Shown here in pieces: positions 45,201 to 53,974 of a stretch of 64,000 bases of DNA (its first letter is position 1; each line of letters begins with the position of its first letter). This DNA is from Deltaproteobacteria bacterium. GTDB lineage: Bacteria; Desulfobacterota; Binatia; HRBIN30; JACQVA1. The stretch is taken from assembly GCA_016178705.1 (NCBI GenBank), contig JACOST010000018.1, forward strand, positions 40,724-104,723, written 5' to 3'. A program made the translations under genes and the position numbers. The notes under the pieces were generated by a model, which was not told the origin of the DNA, made no database searches, and saw only the letters and a program-made list of their open reading frames with translations.

Positions 45201-45283
45201 TGCTTCGACAAGCTCAGCACGAACGGATGATCGGAACGATTTCAATGACCCTATCCGTTTCACCCTGAGCCTGTCGAAGGGTG
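45201..45283. repeat. REP-like dispersed inverted repeat
   Basis: Left arm TGCTTCGACAAGCTCAGCAC followed by GAACGGAT (45201-45228) pairs imperfectly with ATCCGTTTCACCCTGAGCCT followed by GTCGAAGGGTG (45253-45283). The TTCGACAAGCTCAG core is a widespread dispersed bacterial intergenic repeat. It lies between the divergent GNAT and phosphodiesterase genes and could fold as a long hairpin. Confidence 0.75.
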
Positions 45284-45391
45284 TCTTTCCCTCAACACCG
45301 AAAGCGCCACGCGCCAACGTATGCTGGCGCCACGCAAGCTTGACACGATTATCGCACCGGGCAACGGTTGCGGTCGCTGGTCGGGATTCGC

Positions 45392-45874
45392 ATGCTCGTC
45401 GGACTGATTGCCGATACCCACGCGCAATTGCACCCGGACGTGCCGCGGACGTTTCGCCGGGTTGCGCGTATTCTCCATGCCGGTGATGTCGGCAGTGCGG
45501 CGGTGCTCACCGAACTCGCAACACTCGCGCCGGTGACCGCGATTCATGGCAATGCGGATCCGCCGGAGTTGCAGCGCACGCTGCCGGCGCACCGGATGGT
45601 CCGCTGCGACGGCACACGGATGCTGCTGGTTCACCACGCGCAAACAGATCACCGCTGGTTGCCTGACGTCGCGAGATTGATCGACACGCATCGGCCGCGC
45701 GTGGTCATCTTCGGTCACAGCCACGTCCAGTACGTCGCTGAGCACGACGGTGTGTTGTTCGTGAATCCCGGCGGCGGCGGCCGGCGGCGGTTTCGACTGC
45801 GACGGAGTGTCGCGTTGCTCACGGTCGGCGCTGGCGATCCGACCGCGCGGCTAGTGTGGTTGGACCGGGATTGA
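45392..45874 (+). CDS. YfcE/MJ0936-type metallophosphoesterase
   Basis: 160 residues from ATG 45392. Calcineurin-like motifs in order: MLVGLIADTHAQLHPDV (DTH), ILHAGDVGSAAVL (GD), AIHGNADPPEL (GNAD), LLVHHAQTD, and VIFGHSHVQYV (GHSH), then LFVNPGGGGRRRF. Small YfcE-like phosphodiesterases hydrolyse phosphodiesters with Mn or Ni. Start of a run of plus-strand genes; physiological substrate unknown. Confidence 0.9.
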   Translation: MLVGLIADTHAQLHPDVPRTFRRVARILHAGDVGSAAVLTELATLAPVTAIHGNADPPELQRTLPAHRMVRCDGTRMLLVHHAQTDHRWLPDVARLIDTHRPRVVIFGHSHVQYVAEHDGVLFVNPGGGGRRRFRLRRSVALLTVGAGDPTARLVWLDRD

Positions 45875-46007
45875 AGCCGCCACCGGTACTCGACCGCCCT
45901 TGCGCAGTCGATTTCCGATCGACCGCCATCGTCGACGCCGTCGAAAGGTCCACGCGCCTGCGAATTTCGTTCTCGCGTTTTGGCGTCCGCGTGACTATGC
46001 TCGCCGC

Positions 46008-46778
46008 ATGCAAGCGGTGTTGCTGGCCGCGGGCCGTGGCACGCGCATGGGCGTGCTGACGGAGACATGCCCGAAGCCTCTGCTCCCTGTCGCCGGCCGG
46101 CCGTTGATCGAACACATCATCGCCGGTTTCGCCGCGGCCGGCGTGCGCGAGTTGGTCATCGTGACCGGCTACCGCAGCGAGCAGATCGAAACGGCGTTGG
46201 GCGATGGCGCGCGCCTGGGCGTGCGCATCATCTACCGCCGGCAAACCACCGCCGAGGGCACTGCGCGTGCTCTGTTGCTGGCGCGCGACGCGCTGGCCGA
46301 CGAACCGTTCGCGCTCAGTTGGGGCGACATCTTGGTGCAGCCGGAGTTCTATGCCGCCATGGTGCAGCGCTTCCGCGCGCGCCCGTGTGATGCGTTGCTG
46401 GCGCTCAACGCGGTCGACGATCCGTGGGCCGGCGCGGCGGCGTACGTCGACGACGTTGGCCGTGTCAGCCGCATCATTGAAAAGCCGCGACGCGGCAGCT
46501 CGACTACACACTGGAACAACGCCGGCGTGTTCGTGTTCGATCAGCTCGTGCTCGACTACGCGGCGCGTCTGCAACCGTCGGCGCGCGGCGAGTACGAGCT
46601 ACCGCAGGCGATCGCAGCGATGATCACAGACGGGCGCGCAATCTACAGCCTACCAATCGAAGGTTACTGGAGCGACGTCGGCACCCCGGACGATCTGCGC
46701 CGCGCCGACCGCGAATTTCCGGCCGCCGCGCCGCACCTAGGTGAGTCCACCGTGCGCCCGGCGCCTTGCCAGCCATGA
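46008..46778 (+). CDS. Sugar-phosphate nucleotidyltransferase (NTP_transferase family)
   Basis: 256 residues from ATG 46008. LLAAGRGTRMGVLTETCPKP is the G-x-G-T-R-M...PKP signature binding NTP; further LPVAGRPLIEHIIAGF, ALSWGDILVQPEFYA for the metal Asp, RIIEKPRRGSSTTHWNNAGV, and YWSDVGTPDDL. Resembles MurU, RmlA and mannose-1-P guanylyltransferase-type enzymes. The next gene is a GHMP sugar kinase overlapping by 4 bp (ATGA), so the two probably convert a free sugar to an NDP-sugar (kinase then pyrophosphorylase), e.g. in salvage. The specific sugar is not determinable. Confidence 0.85.
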   Translation: MQAVLLAAGRGTRMGVLTETCPKPLLPVAGRPLIEHIIAGFAAAGVRELVIVTGYRSEQIETALGDGARLGVRIIYRRQTTAEGTARALLLARDALADEPFALSWGDILVQPEFYAAMVQRFRARPCDALLALNAVDDPWAGAAAYVDDVGRVSRIIEKPRRGSSTTHWNNAGVFVFDQLVLDYAARLQPSARGEYELPQAIAAMITDGRAIYSLPIEGYWSDVGTPDDLRRADREFPAAAPHLGESTVRPAPCQP

Positions 46779-48133
46779 CCGCAACGATTGATCCGGACGA
46801 CGGGCGCATCGCGCGCCTGCTGACGAGCTTCCGCAACCATTTTGGACGCCCGCCGACGCACCTCGTCCGCGCTCCCGGCCGCGTCAACTTGCTCGGCGAG
46901 CATACCGACTACAACGGTTTGCCGGTGTTACCGATGGCGATCGATCACGCGGTGATGATCGCGGCGGCGGCCAATGCCGACACGGCCGTGCGGCTACGCA
47001 ACCTCGATGAAACCTATCCGGCGCGCAACTACCACCTTGCCTCGACCATCGCGCCGTTCGCTGGTGGTGACTGGGGCAACTATCACAAGGCCGCAACGCA
47101 GGGGCTGTACGCGACGCGCCACGGCACACTGCGGCAGGGAGGCGATTTTCTGGTCGACGGCAACATCCCCGCCGGCGCGGGGTTGTCGTCGTCGTCCGCC
47201 TTGGTGGTGGCGAGCGCGCTGGCCGTGCTCGCGCTCAACGACATCGAGATTCCATTTGCCGAGCTGGCCGAACTGCTGCCCCACGCCGAGCGCTACGTCG
47301 GCACGCTCAGCGGCGGCATGGATCAATGCATCAGTTTGCTCGCAGTCGCCGACCATGCGTTGCGCATCGATTTCTTTCCGCTGCGGGTGCGGCCAGTGCC
47401 ATTGCCGTCGGGCTATCGCGTCGTCGTGTGCCACAGTCTCGTGACCGCGGAGAAGTCGGGCGCCGCGCGCCTGGCGTACAATCTGCGCGTGGTCGAGTGT
47501 CGCTTGGCGGTGCGCGCCTGCGAAGTGGCCCTGGCGCCGGCGCTGCCGCGCGCGCTGCGCACGCTGGGCGATCTCGCTAACCTGTTTCCCGGTCGCTCGC
47601 TGCCCGAGCTGCTACCCGCCGTCGACGCCCGGCTGCCACCGCGGCCTCTGACATTGGCGGAGATCGCGCGCGTGGTGGGCGCCAGCCCAATGCAGTTGCG
47701 CGACGAATGCCACATCCCCGGCGAGATCGGGGATCGTTTCACGGTGCTGCCGCGATTGCGCCATGTACTCACCGAAGCCGAGCGCGTGAATCGCGCCGAG
47801 CGTATCTTGGCGAGCGGCGACGCACCCGCCTTCGGCGCCTTGATGGATGCGTCGCACGCGAGTTGCCGCGACGACTATGAAATCAGTTGCCCAGAAATTG
47901 AAGAGCTCGTCGCCACGGCGAAGGAATCGGGGGCAGTGGGCGCGCGGGTAACCGGCGCCGGCTTCGGTGGCTGCATCGTCGCGCTGGTCAACGCGAGTGC
48001 GGTGAACAGCTTCCTCGAATTGATCGACCGGCGCTTCTACCGCCCACGGCTCGGCAATGGCGCGCGCACGGTCGGGCATCGATTCGTGTTTCAACCCTGC
48101 GCCGGGGCGACGGTCCGACGGCTCGGCGCCTAG
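46775..48133 (+). CDS. GHMP-family sugar kinase, galactokinase-like
   Basis: 452 residues from ATG 46775, overlapping the preceding stop (ATGA). The galactokinase signature RAPGRVNLLGEHTDYNGLPV, the ATP loop NIPAGAGLSSSSALVVASAL, SGGMDQ, and VTGAGFGGCIVALVNA fit GalK. It phosphorylates a sugar at C1. Its substrate could be galactose, GalNAc, or another hexose, given that the partner is a nucleotidyltransferase rather than GalT. The C-terminus is slightly extended (FVFQPCAGATVRRLG). Confidence 0.82.
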   Translation: MTATIDPDDGRIARLLTSFRNHFGRPPTHLVRAPGRVNLLGEHTDYNGLPVLPMAIDHAVMIAAAANADTAVRLRNLDETYPARNYHLASTIAPFAGGDWGNYHKAATQGLYATRHGTLRQGGDFLVDGNIPAGAGLSSSSALVVASALAVLALNDIEIPFAELAELLPHAERYVGTLSGGMDQCISLLAVADHALRIDFFPLRVRPVPLPSGYRVVVCHSLVTAEKSGAARLAYNLRVVECRLAVRACEVALAPALPRALRTLGDLANLFPGRSLPELLPAVDARLPPRPLTLAEIARVVGASPMQLRDECHIPGEIGDRFTVLPRLRHVLTEAERVNRAERILASGDAPAFGALMDASHASCRDDYEISCPEIEELVATAKESGAVGARVTGAGFGGCIVALVNASAVNSFLELIDRRFYRPRLGNGARTVGHRFVFQPCAGATVRRLGA

Positions 48134-48137
48134 GGCG

Positions 48138-48890
48138 ATGACCGCGTTGTCGCCCCGTAGCATCGACACGTCAAATCTTCCGGCGGGTCCCGGTTATCGC
48201 GAGACGTTGCTGCGCTTGCTGGCGGCGCACGCGCTCGCGGAGAAGGTAACGGGCCTGGGATTCGCGCGCGCGTTGCCCGCTCTCGCCGGCTATCGACGAC
48301 AGCACGCGATCGCCAAGAATGTCCTGGAGGAGCTGGATCACGCGCGCCTCATCTATGACCTGCTCGCGGAGCTCGATGTGGCCGAAGCCGCCGCCGATGC
48401 ACTGGTCGCCGCCGCGTGGCAGGCGCCATCGTTCGACGCCCCGCGCGCGTTCGCCACCACGGATGGAGATTTCGTCGACATGCTGCTTGCCGGTTTCTGC
48501 CTCGATACCGGCGGGCTGCTGATGATCGGCCGCAACTACGCCGTGAGCAGCTACCGCCCGCACGCGGAGGCGGCCGACGCGATCCTGCGCGACGAGCGCG
48601 ATCACGATGCTTTTGCCACCGCCGAGTTCCGCCGCGCCGTTGATGAACGCGGCGCGGTCATCGTGCAGCAGAAGGTCGGCGTGTGGATTCCGCGCGGCCT
48701 CAACTTCTTTGGACCGCCGCACTCGCGCTTCACCGCGGCTTGTCGCGCCTTCGGCTTCAAGGCGGTCGACAACAGCGAGCTGGCCGACGAGTTTCGTCGC
48801 ATCGTCGAGCGGCGGCTCACTGCGGTCGGCTTGCAGATGCCGCGACTCACGCCGACCTACCCCCATCGCGTCCTGCTTCCGTCCGCATAG
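48138..48890 (+). CDS. Ferritin-like di-iron protein (PaaA/PaaC-type)
   Basis: 250 residues from ATG 48138, 4 bp after the kinase stop. Two E/D-x-x-H helices are visible: [19 protein letters not shown] and [19 protein letters not shown], the pattern of a ferritin-like carboxylate-bridged di-iron fold as in phenylacetyl-CoA epoxidase subunits PaaA/PaaC. Further, [20 protein letters not shown]. It may be an oxygenase/oxidase component or the structural PaaC-like subunit; no reductase or other Paa gene is present. Also possible: a tRNA-hydroxylase-like or ferritin-like storage protein. Confidence 0.65.
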   Translation: MTALSPRSIDTSNLPAGPGYRETLLRLLAAHALAEKVTGLGFARALPALAGYRRQHAIAKNVLEELDHARLIYDLLAELDVAEAAADALVAAAWQAPSFDAPRAFATTDGDFVDMLLAGFCLDTGGLLMIGRNYAVSSYRPHAEAADAILRDERDHDAFATAEFRRAVDERGAVIVQQKVGVWIPRGLNFFGPPHSRFTAACRAFGFKAVDNSELADEFRRIVERRLTAVGLQMPRLTPTYPHRVLLPSA

Positions 48891-48949
48891 ATCGGCCGTC
48901 ACGCTCGCCCCTGTTGACTTGCTGCGTGCGTCGTCAGACAACGACGGGT

Positions 48950-49372
48950 ATGCGCAGCTTCCGCACAGAGATCCCGCTGCACCTCAAAGCGCGGATGGCG
49001 TTCGTGAACATCACACCGCAAGTGGAAGCGGCGCTGGCCGAGAGCGGCATCCGCGAAGGGCTGTGCCTGGTCAACTCGATGAACATCACCGCGAGCGTGT
49101 TCATCAACGACGACGAGCCGGGCTTGCACGAGGACTATGCCCGCTGGCTCGAACAGCTCGCGCCGTTCGACCCCAGCCCCGAGCGCTATCACCACAACCG
49201 CACTGGCGAAGACAACGGCGACGCGCACCACAAGCGCCAGATCATGGGTCGCGAGGTCGTGATCGCCATCACCAACGGCAAGCTCGACTTCGGCCGCTGG
49301 GAGCAGATTTTCTACGGCGAGTTTGACGGCAATCGCACCAAGCGCGTGCTCATCAAAATCATCGGCGAATAA
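48950..49372 (+). CDS. YjbQ family protein (UPF0047; secondary thiamine-phosphate synthase-like)
   Basis: 140 residues. [20 protein letters not shown], the loop [40 protein letters not shown] and [20 protein letters not shown], then [20 protein letters not shown], are the classical UPF0047/YjbQ sequence. Some members have thiamine-phosphate synthase activity. The His-rich patch may bind metal. Start ATG 48950. Followed 22 bp later by the LLM gene. Confidence 0.92.
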   Translation: MRSFRTEIPLHLKARMAFVNITPQVEAALAESGIREGLCLVNSMNITASVFINDDEPGLHEDYARWLEQLAPFDPSPERYHHNRTGEDNGDAHHKRQIMGREVVIAITNGKLDFGRWEQIFYGEFDGNRTKRVLIKIIGE

Positions 49373-49394
49373 CAGCATCGCAACGGAGGAACGC

Positions 49395-50270
49395 ATGGAC
49401 ATCGGGCGAGTCGGCATCTGGACCTTCCTCGACCTGCACCCGACTGCGAAGGCGCAGGAGGCGGCGGCGGAGATCGAAGCGCTCGGCTACGGCGCGATTT
49501 GGATTCCCGAAGCGCTTGGACGCGAGGCTTTCACCAGTTCGGCGCTCCTGCTCGCGGGCACTCAGCGCATTGTGATCGCCACCGGCATCGCCAACATCTG
49601 GGCCCGCGATCCGATGGCGATGGCCGGTGCGCAGAAGACGCTCACCGAAGCCTATCCCGATCGCTTTCTGCTCGGCATCGGCGTCAGCCATGGACCGCTG
49701 GTCGGCATGCGCGGCCACAACTACGACAAGCCGCTGAGCGCGATGCGCGGCTATCTCGATGCGATGGACAGCGCGCCATTCATGGCCGCGACCCCGTCCA
49801 CGCCACCGGTGCGCGTGCTGGCCGCGCTCGCACCCAAGATGCTCAAGCTTGCCGCCGAACGCGCCAACGGGTCGCACCCGTACTTCGTACCTCCCGAGCA
49901 CACGGCACACGCCCGCGAAACCATGGGCAAGGGTCCGCTGCTCGCTCCCGAGCAAGCCGTCGTGTTGGAAACCGATCCGATCAAAGCGCGCGACATCGCC
50001 CGCACGCACATGGCCACGTATCTCGGCCTGCCGAACTACGTAAACAATCTGAAGCGGCTGGGCTTCAGCGACGACGACATCGCCAAGGGCGGCAGCGATC
50101 GCCTGGTCGACGCCATCGTCGTCTGGGGTACGGTCGAGGCTGTGGCCAAGCGGGTGCGCGCCCATCACGATGCCGGCGCGGACCATGTGTGCCTGCAAGT
50201 GCTCGATGCCGATCCACGCGCCATTCCCGTGCGCCAGTGGCGGGAATTGGCCGCTGCCCTTCTACGTTAA
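49395..50270 (+). CDS. LLM-class F420-dependent oxidoreductase (TIGR03620-like)
   Basis: 291 residues from ATG 49395 (AACGGAGGA upstream). The TIM-barrel LLM signatures are present: GRVGIWTFLDLHPTAKAQEA, IEALGYGAIWIPEALGREAF, RIVIATGIANIWARDPMAMA, FLLGIGVSHGPLVGMRGHNY, and the C-terminal VWGTVEAVAKRVRAHHDAGA. Distinct from the 0.6-kb LLM gene. F420 binding is likely from family resemblance; the substrate is unknown. Confidence 0.88.
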   Translation: MDIGRVGIWTFLDLHPTAKAQEAAAEIEALGYGAIWIPEALGREAFTSSALLLAGTQRIVIATGIANIWARDPMAMAGAQKTLTEAYPDRFLLGIGVSHGPLVGMRGHNYDKPLSAMRGYLDAMDSAPFMAATPSTPPVRVLAALAPKMLKLAAERANGSHPYFVPPEHTAHARETMGKGPLLAPEQAVVLETDPIKARDIARTHMATYLGLPNYVNNLKRLGFSDDDIAKGGSDRLVDAIVVWGTVEAVAKRVRAHHDAGADHVCLQVLDADPRAIPVRQWRELAAALLR

Positions 50271-50397
50271 GTGCCCGCCCGGCTACGTTTGTGCGCGGCC
50301 AGGCGTTCGGCATGGCGTGTGCTGAGCAGGTTCCCGACTGGGAAACCCTATGACTTCCTACGAGGCCAATCCTCTCATCCGCCGGCAAGGGACCGAC

Positions 50398-51900
50398 ATG
50401 ACGATCAAGCACGCACTAGTAGTCGACGACTCCAAGTCCGCCGGGCTCATGCTCCGCCGCATGCTCGAACAACACAGCATGATGGTCGATGTAGCCGAGT
50501 CCGCAGAAGCCGCACTAGCGTATTTGGGTGGGCAGCAGCCGGACATCGTCTTCATGGACCACATCATGCCCGGGATGAATGGCCTGGAGGCGGCGAAGGC
50601 GATCAGCTCCAATCCCATTACCGCCGCAATTCCGATCGTCATGTATACTTCGACCGAGGGCGACGCCTACGTGCAAAAGGCTCGCGCTCATGGCGCCGTC
50701 GCCATTCTGCCCAAGCCACCCAAGGCGGATCTGCTCAAGCGCATCCTCCAGCAGGTCGGCAACGGCGCGGTGAAGAACGCCCCCAAGGCGCCGACCGTTG
50801 CCCCGATTGCTCCGTCGCACGTCCCAACGCCGGCAGCGCTGACTTCCGAGGCGATCGAGGACCTCGCGCGACGGACGGCCGAGGCGGTCGTCCAGACCCT
50901 CGTGACCCGCGTGCTGCAAGAGCAGCTCTCTGAGCTGCGCCAGGACATGATCGCGCGGTGCGAAGATGTGGCCCGCCAAGCCGCGGTCGAACTCAACCAA
51001 GCCCAAGAAAGCGAGCTGCTGATCCGGGTGCAGGAGAAGCTGCAGGACCAGATCGAGGAGTTGCGCGAGAGCGGCGCCGCGCCCAGCTCATTGACGCCCG
51101 CGCTGCTCGAAGAAGTTACCAAGGTGGCCCGCTCCGTCGCCACCCGCGACGCGACCGAGGCCGCGACGCAAACCGCGCAGCGCGTCGCGCAACAGGCGGC
51201 GCGCGACGTCGCCAAGCACACCGCCAGCGACACCGCGAAACAGGTCGCCGCCGAGGTCTACTCCAGCCGCGCCAACGCGCTCGCCGATCAGTTGCGCGAC
51301 CATGTGCGTGACCAACTCGCCGACGTCAACGCGCGCCTCGGCGAACCCGCGACCGTTTCGTCCGCCATCTTGGACGACATTCGCAGCATGGCGCGCTCGG
51401 CCGCCAAGCAGGAGGCGGTCGACACCGCCACGCAGACGGCATTGCGCGTGGCGCAGCAATCGGTGCACGAACTCGCCGGCCGCGCGGCCAAAGATGCGGC
51501 GCAACAGGTCGCCACCGAAGTGCTCAACGCGCGCATCGATCCACTCGCGAGCCAACTGTCCGCCCAACTCACAGAACAGATGGACGAGCGACTCGCCGAG
51601 TTCCGCGCGCTGCTCGCCAAGCCGACACGGCTCGCACCCGAGATCGAAGAGGAGATCAAGCAAGCCGCGCGCACCGCGGCGGCGCAAGCCGCGGTCGAAG
51701 CCAGTGCGCACGCCGTACAGAAGGCGACCGGACAATCGGCGCAAGACATCGGCAAGCAAGCCGCCAAGCTCGCCGTCCGCCAGCTCGAAGGCGCCCTCGC
51801 CTCCTTCGAGAGCCAGCAAGCCACTCGCATGGCCATCTTCGCTGCCGGCGCCGCGGTGGTCGGCATCATCGCTTCGGTCGTCGTCTTCTTGCTGAAGTAA
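50398..51900 (+). CDS. Receiver-domain protein with long Ala-rich helical repeats and a C-terminal membrane anchor
   Basis: 500 residues from ATG 50398 (an ATG at 50350 is an alternative start). Receiver at 4-122: D10/D11, phosphoacceptor D54 in DIVFMDHIMPGMNG, T84, K106. A Pro/Ala linker (125-147) leads to four long alpha-helical, Ala/Gln/Glu/Arg-rich repeats of about 85-90 residues starting near 148, 232, 320 and 411; units 2 and 3 align well (e.g. TQTAQRVAQQAARDVA against TQTALRVAQQSVHELA), unit 4 is shorter. A single TM helix (479-499, FAAGAAVVGIIASVVVFLL) is at the very end, so it is tail-anchored with the receiver in the cytoplasm. No kinase adjacent. Unusual; no known family recognised for the repeat part. 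Confidence 0.85.
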   Translation: MTIKHALVVDDSKSAGLMLRRMLEQHSMMVDVAESAEAALAYLGGQQPDIVFMDHIMPGMNGLEAAKAISSNPITAAIPIVMYTSTEGDAYVQKARAHGAVAILPKPPKADLLKRILQQVGNGAVKNAPKAPTVAPIAPSHVPTPAALTSEAIEDLARRTAEAVVQTLVTRVLQEQLSELRQDMIARCEDVARQAAVELNQAQESELLIRVQEKLQDQIEELRESGAAPSSLTPALLEEVTKVARSVATRDATEAATQTAQRVAQQAARDVAKHTASDTAKQVAAEVYSSRANALADQLRDHVRDQLADVNARLGEPATVSSAILDDIRSMARSAAKQEAVDTATQTALRVAQQSVHELAGRAAKDAAQQVATEVLNARIDPLASQLSAQLTEQMDERLAEFRALLAKPTRLAPEIEEEIKQAARTAAAQAAVEASAHAVQKATGQSAQDIGKQAAKLAVRQLEGALASFESQQATRMAIFAAGAAVVGIIASVVVFLLK

Positions 51901-51951
51901 CGACCCACTACCGCACTCTCCCGCATGCTTTTGTAGGCCGATCTTCGGCGT

Positions 51952-51976
51952 GGCCGCCTCCGGCGGACGCATTTTT
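51952..51976 (+). terminator. Possible rho-independent terminator after the receiver/repeat gene
   Basis: CCGCC (51954-51958) and GGCGG (51962-51966) form a 5-bp GC stem with a 3-nt loop, followed within four bases by a run of T (ATTTTTCT). A second small hairpin (GCCGA-TCT-TCGGC, 51937-51949) lies just before. The stem is short, so strength is uncertain; this could equally be a repeat. Confidence 0.35.
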
Positions 51977-52053
51977 CTGTGTCGCGGAGATTAACAAGCG
52001 TTCACATATCTGGCATTGCATGAGGCAGATTCTGCCTCGGCGGGAGTGTGATC

Positions 52054-53775
52054 ATGCTGGACCTTCTCATTCAGAACGCCACGGTCATCGACGGCACGGG
52101 CAAACCAGGCGTTCGCGCGAATGTCGGATTGCGCGATGGCCGCATCCTCTCGATCGGCGCGACCGACGAGCCCGCGAAGCGCACCCTCGATGCCACCGGC
52201 CTCACGCTGGCGCCCGGCTTCATCGATCCGCACACGCACTACGACGCGCAGATCTTCTGGGATCCGTTCCTGACTCCATCGAATCTGCACGGGGTCACCA
52301 CGGTCATCGGCGGCAACTGCGGCTTCAGCCTCGCCCCGATCGGGGCCAAGGACGCCGACTACATTCGCCGCATGATGGTGAAGGTCGAAGGCATGCCGCT
52401 CGCCGCGCTCGAAAACGGCATCGAGTGGAATTGGTCGAGCTTCGGCGAATATATGGACTGCCTCGAAGGTCGCGTCGGCTTGAACGCCGCCTTCCTAGTC
52501 GGCCATTGTGCCCTGCGCCGCTCGGTGATGGGGGACGGAGCGGTCGGCACGCCCGCCACGACCGACCAAATCGCGAAGATGACCCAGCTCCTGCACGAGT
52601 CGCTCGCGGGCGGTGGCTTCGGATTCTCGTCGTCGCAAGCATTCACGCATTCGGATGGCGACGGCAATCCTGTCCCCTCGCGCTTTGGTGGGCCCGAAGA
52701 GATGCTCGCGTTTTCCAAAGCCGTCGGCGAACATCCCGGTACGACGCTCGAGCTGATCGTCGATGGCTGCATGACGCAGTTCGGCGAAGCCGAGATGAAT
52801 TTGATGATCGCCATGTCGCGCGCCGCCAACCGGCCGGTGAACTGGAACGTCATGCAAGTCTCGGCCGCCAATCGCGGCCGGCACGAACATCAGCTCGCCG
52901 CCGGCACCCGCGCCAAGCGGGCGGGCGCGCGCATCGTCGCGCTGACGATGCCGATGCTCGGCGGTGTGAAGATGAGTTTTCTCGACTACTGCGCGCTCAA
53001 TCTGCTCCCCGGATGGGCGTCGATTCTCGATCTGCCGCTGCCCGAGCGGGCGCGCGCGCTCGCCGATCCGGCGACGCGCCGCCGAATGCGCACCAGCGCC
53101 GAAGCCGTCACCGGTGCGCTCGTTAGCCTCCAGCGGTGGGGCGCCTACGAGATCGGCGAAACGTTCGCGCCGCAGAACGAAGGACTCACCGGACGCACGG
53201 TCGACGAGATCGCGAAACAACGCGGGAGCGATCCGTTCGAGACCCTCTTCGATATCGTCGTCGCCGATGAGCTGCGGACCGGCTTGTGGCCGCATCCGGC
53301 CGACGACGACGCGGAAAGTTGGAAGCTGCGCGTGCAAGTGTGGCGCGATGAACGCGCGATGATCGGTGGCTCCGACGCTGGCGCGCATCTCGATCGCATG
53401 TGCGGCGCTCGCTACCCGACGATCTTCCTCGGCGACGTCGTCCGCGAGCGCCAACTCATTTCGGTGGAAGAGGCGGTGCACATGATGACGGATGCTCCGG
53501 CACGCTTCTTTGGTTTGAAAGAGCGCGGGCGCATCGCCGTCGGCTGGCACGCCGATCTCGTGCTGTTCGATCCGAAAACAATCGCGTCCGAGCCAATTCG
53601 CATGCGCGCCGACCTGCCCGGTGGTTCCGACCGCCTCTTCTGCGGCGCCCGCGGCATCGAGCACGTGCTGGTGAACGGTGTGGAGATCGTGACCGCAGGC
53701 AAGGAAACCGGCAATCTCCCCGGCCGAATCATGCGCTCCGGACGCGACACCGAATCGGTCACAGTTGGCAGTTAG
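52054..53775 (+). CDS. N-acyl-D-amino-acid deacylase / D-aminoacylase-type amidohydrolase
   Basis: 573 residues from ATG 52054 (a GTG at 52048 is an alternative). DLLIQNATVIDGTGKPGVRA, the metal motif LAPGFIDPHTHYDAQIFWDP, GVTTVIGGNCGFSLAPIGA, HCALRRSVMGDGA, GGFGFSSSQ, and MIGGSDAGAHLDRMCGARYP near the C-terminus are the metal and catalytic segments of D-aminoacylase/N-acyl-D-amino-acid deacylase amidohydrolases (imidazolonepropionase-like superfamily). Probably cytoplasmic, one or two Zn. Members in Binatota-like genomes are common and their substrates often unknown; an N-acylated compound is likely. Confidence 0.88.
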   Translation: MLDLLIQNATVIDGTGKPGVRANVGLRDGRILSIGATDEPAKRTLDATGLTLAPGFIDPHTHYDAQIFWDPFLTPSNLHGVTTVIGGNCGFSLAPIGAKDADYIRRMMVKVEGMPLAALENGIEWNWSSFGEYMDCLEGRVGLNAAFLVGHCALRRSVMGDGAVGTPATTDQIAKMTQLLHESLAGGGFGFSSSQAFTHSDGDGNPVPSRFGGPEEMLAFSKAVGEHPGTTLELIVDGCMTQFGEAEMNLMIAMSRAANRPVNWNVMQVSAANRGRHEHQLAAGTRAKRAGARIVALTMPMLGGVKMSFLDYCALNLLPGWASILDLPLPERARALADPATRRRMRTSAEAVTGALVSLQRWGAYEIGETFAPQNEGLTGRTVDEIAKQRGSDPFETLFDIVVADELRTGLWPHPADDDAESWKLRVQVWRDERAMIGGSDAGAHLDRMCGARYPTIFLGDVVRERQLISVEEAVHMMTDAPARFFGLKERGRIAVGWHADLVLFDPKTIASEPIRMRADLPGGSDRLFCGARGIEHVLVNGVEIVTAGKETGNLPGRIMRSGRDTESVTVGS

Positions 53776-53795
53776 TCCCAAGGCGAAGACTTGAT

Positions 53796-53869
53796 GGAAC
53801 CGCCGATGGACGCCGATCGGAGCTTTCAGCAAATCCCATCGGCGTGGATCGGCGTGCATCGGCGGTTCC
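53796..53869. repeat. Imperfect 23-bp inverted repeat (REP-like)
   Basis: GGAACCGCCGATGGACGCCG with ATC (53796-53818) and GATCGGCGTGCATCGGCGGT with TCC (53847-53869) are reverse complements at 22 of 23 positions, with a 28-bp loop that also holds CATCGGCGTG units. A dispersed repeat of the type 'ccgccgatggacgccgat' found in many genomes. It may act as a terminator hairpin after the deacylase gene, but there is no T-run. Confidence 0.75.
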
Positions 53870-53974
53870 CTTTCCTCGTTCGGGTTGATCTCCACTCATG
53901 GCGAAACTTCGAGTATCGACACGGGGGCGCGTTCTGATATCCAGAAGGAACCGCCCGCAACCCGAGGAGTCGCG

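Noticed and set aside
52495..53895. 466-residue minus-strand ORF
   Set aside because: Antisense to the D-aminoacylase-type gene; no recognisable motif.
53776..53974. Open extension of the questin-oxidase frame to 53885
   Set aside because: It lacks an SD and homologous character; the ATG at 53975 with GAGGAG is the better start.
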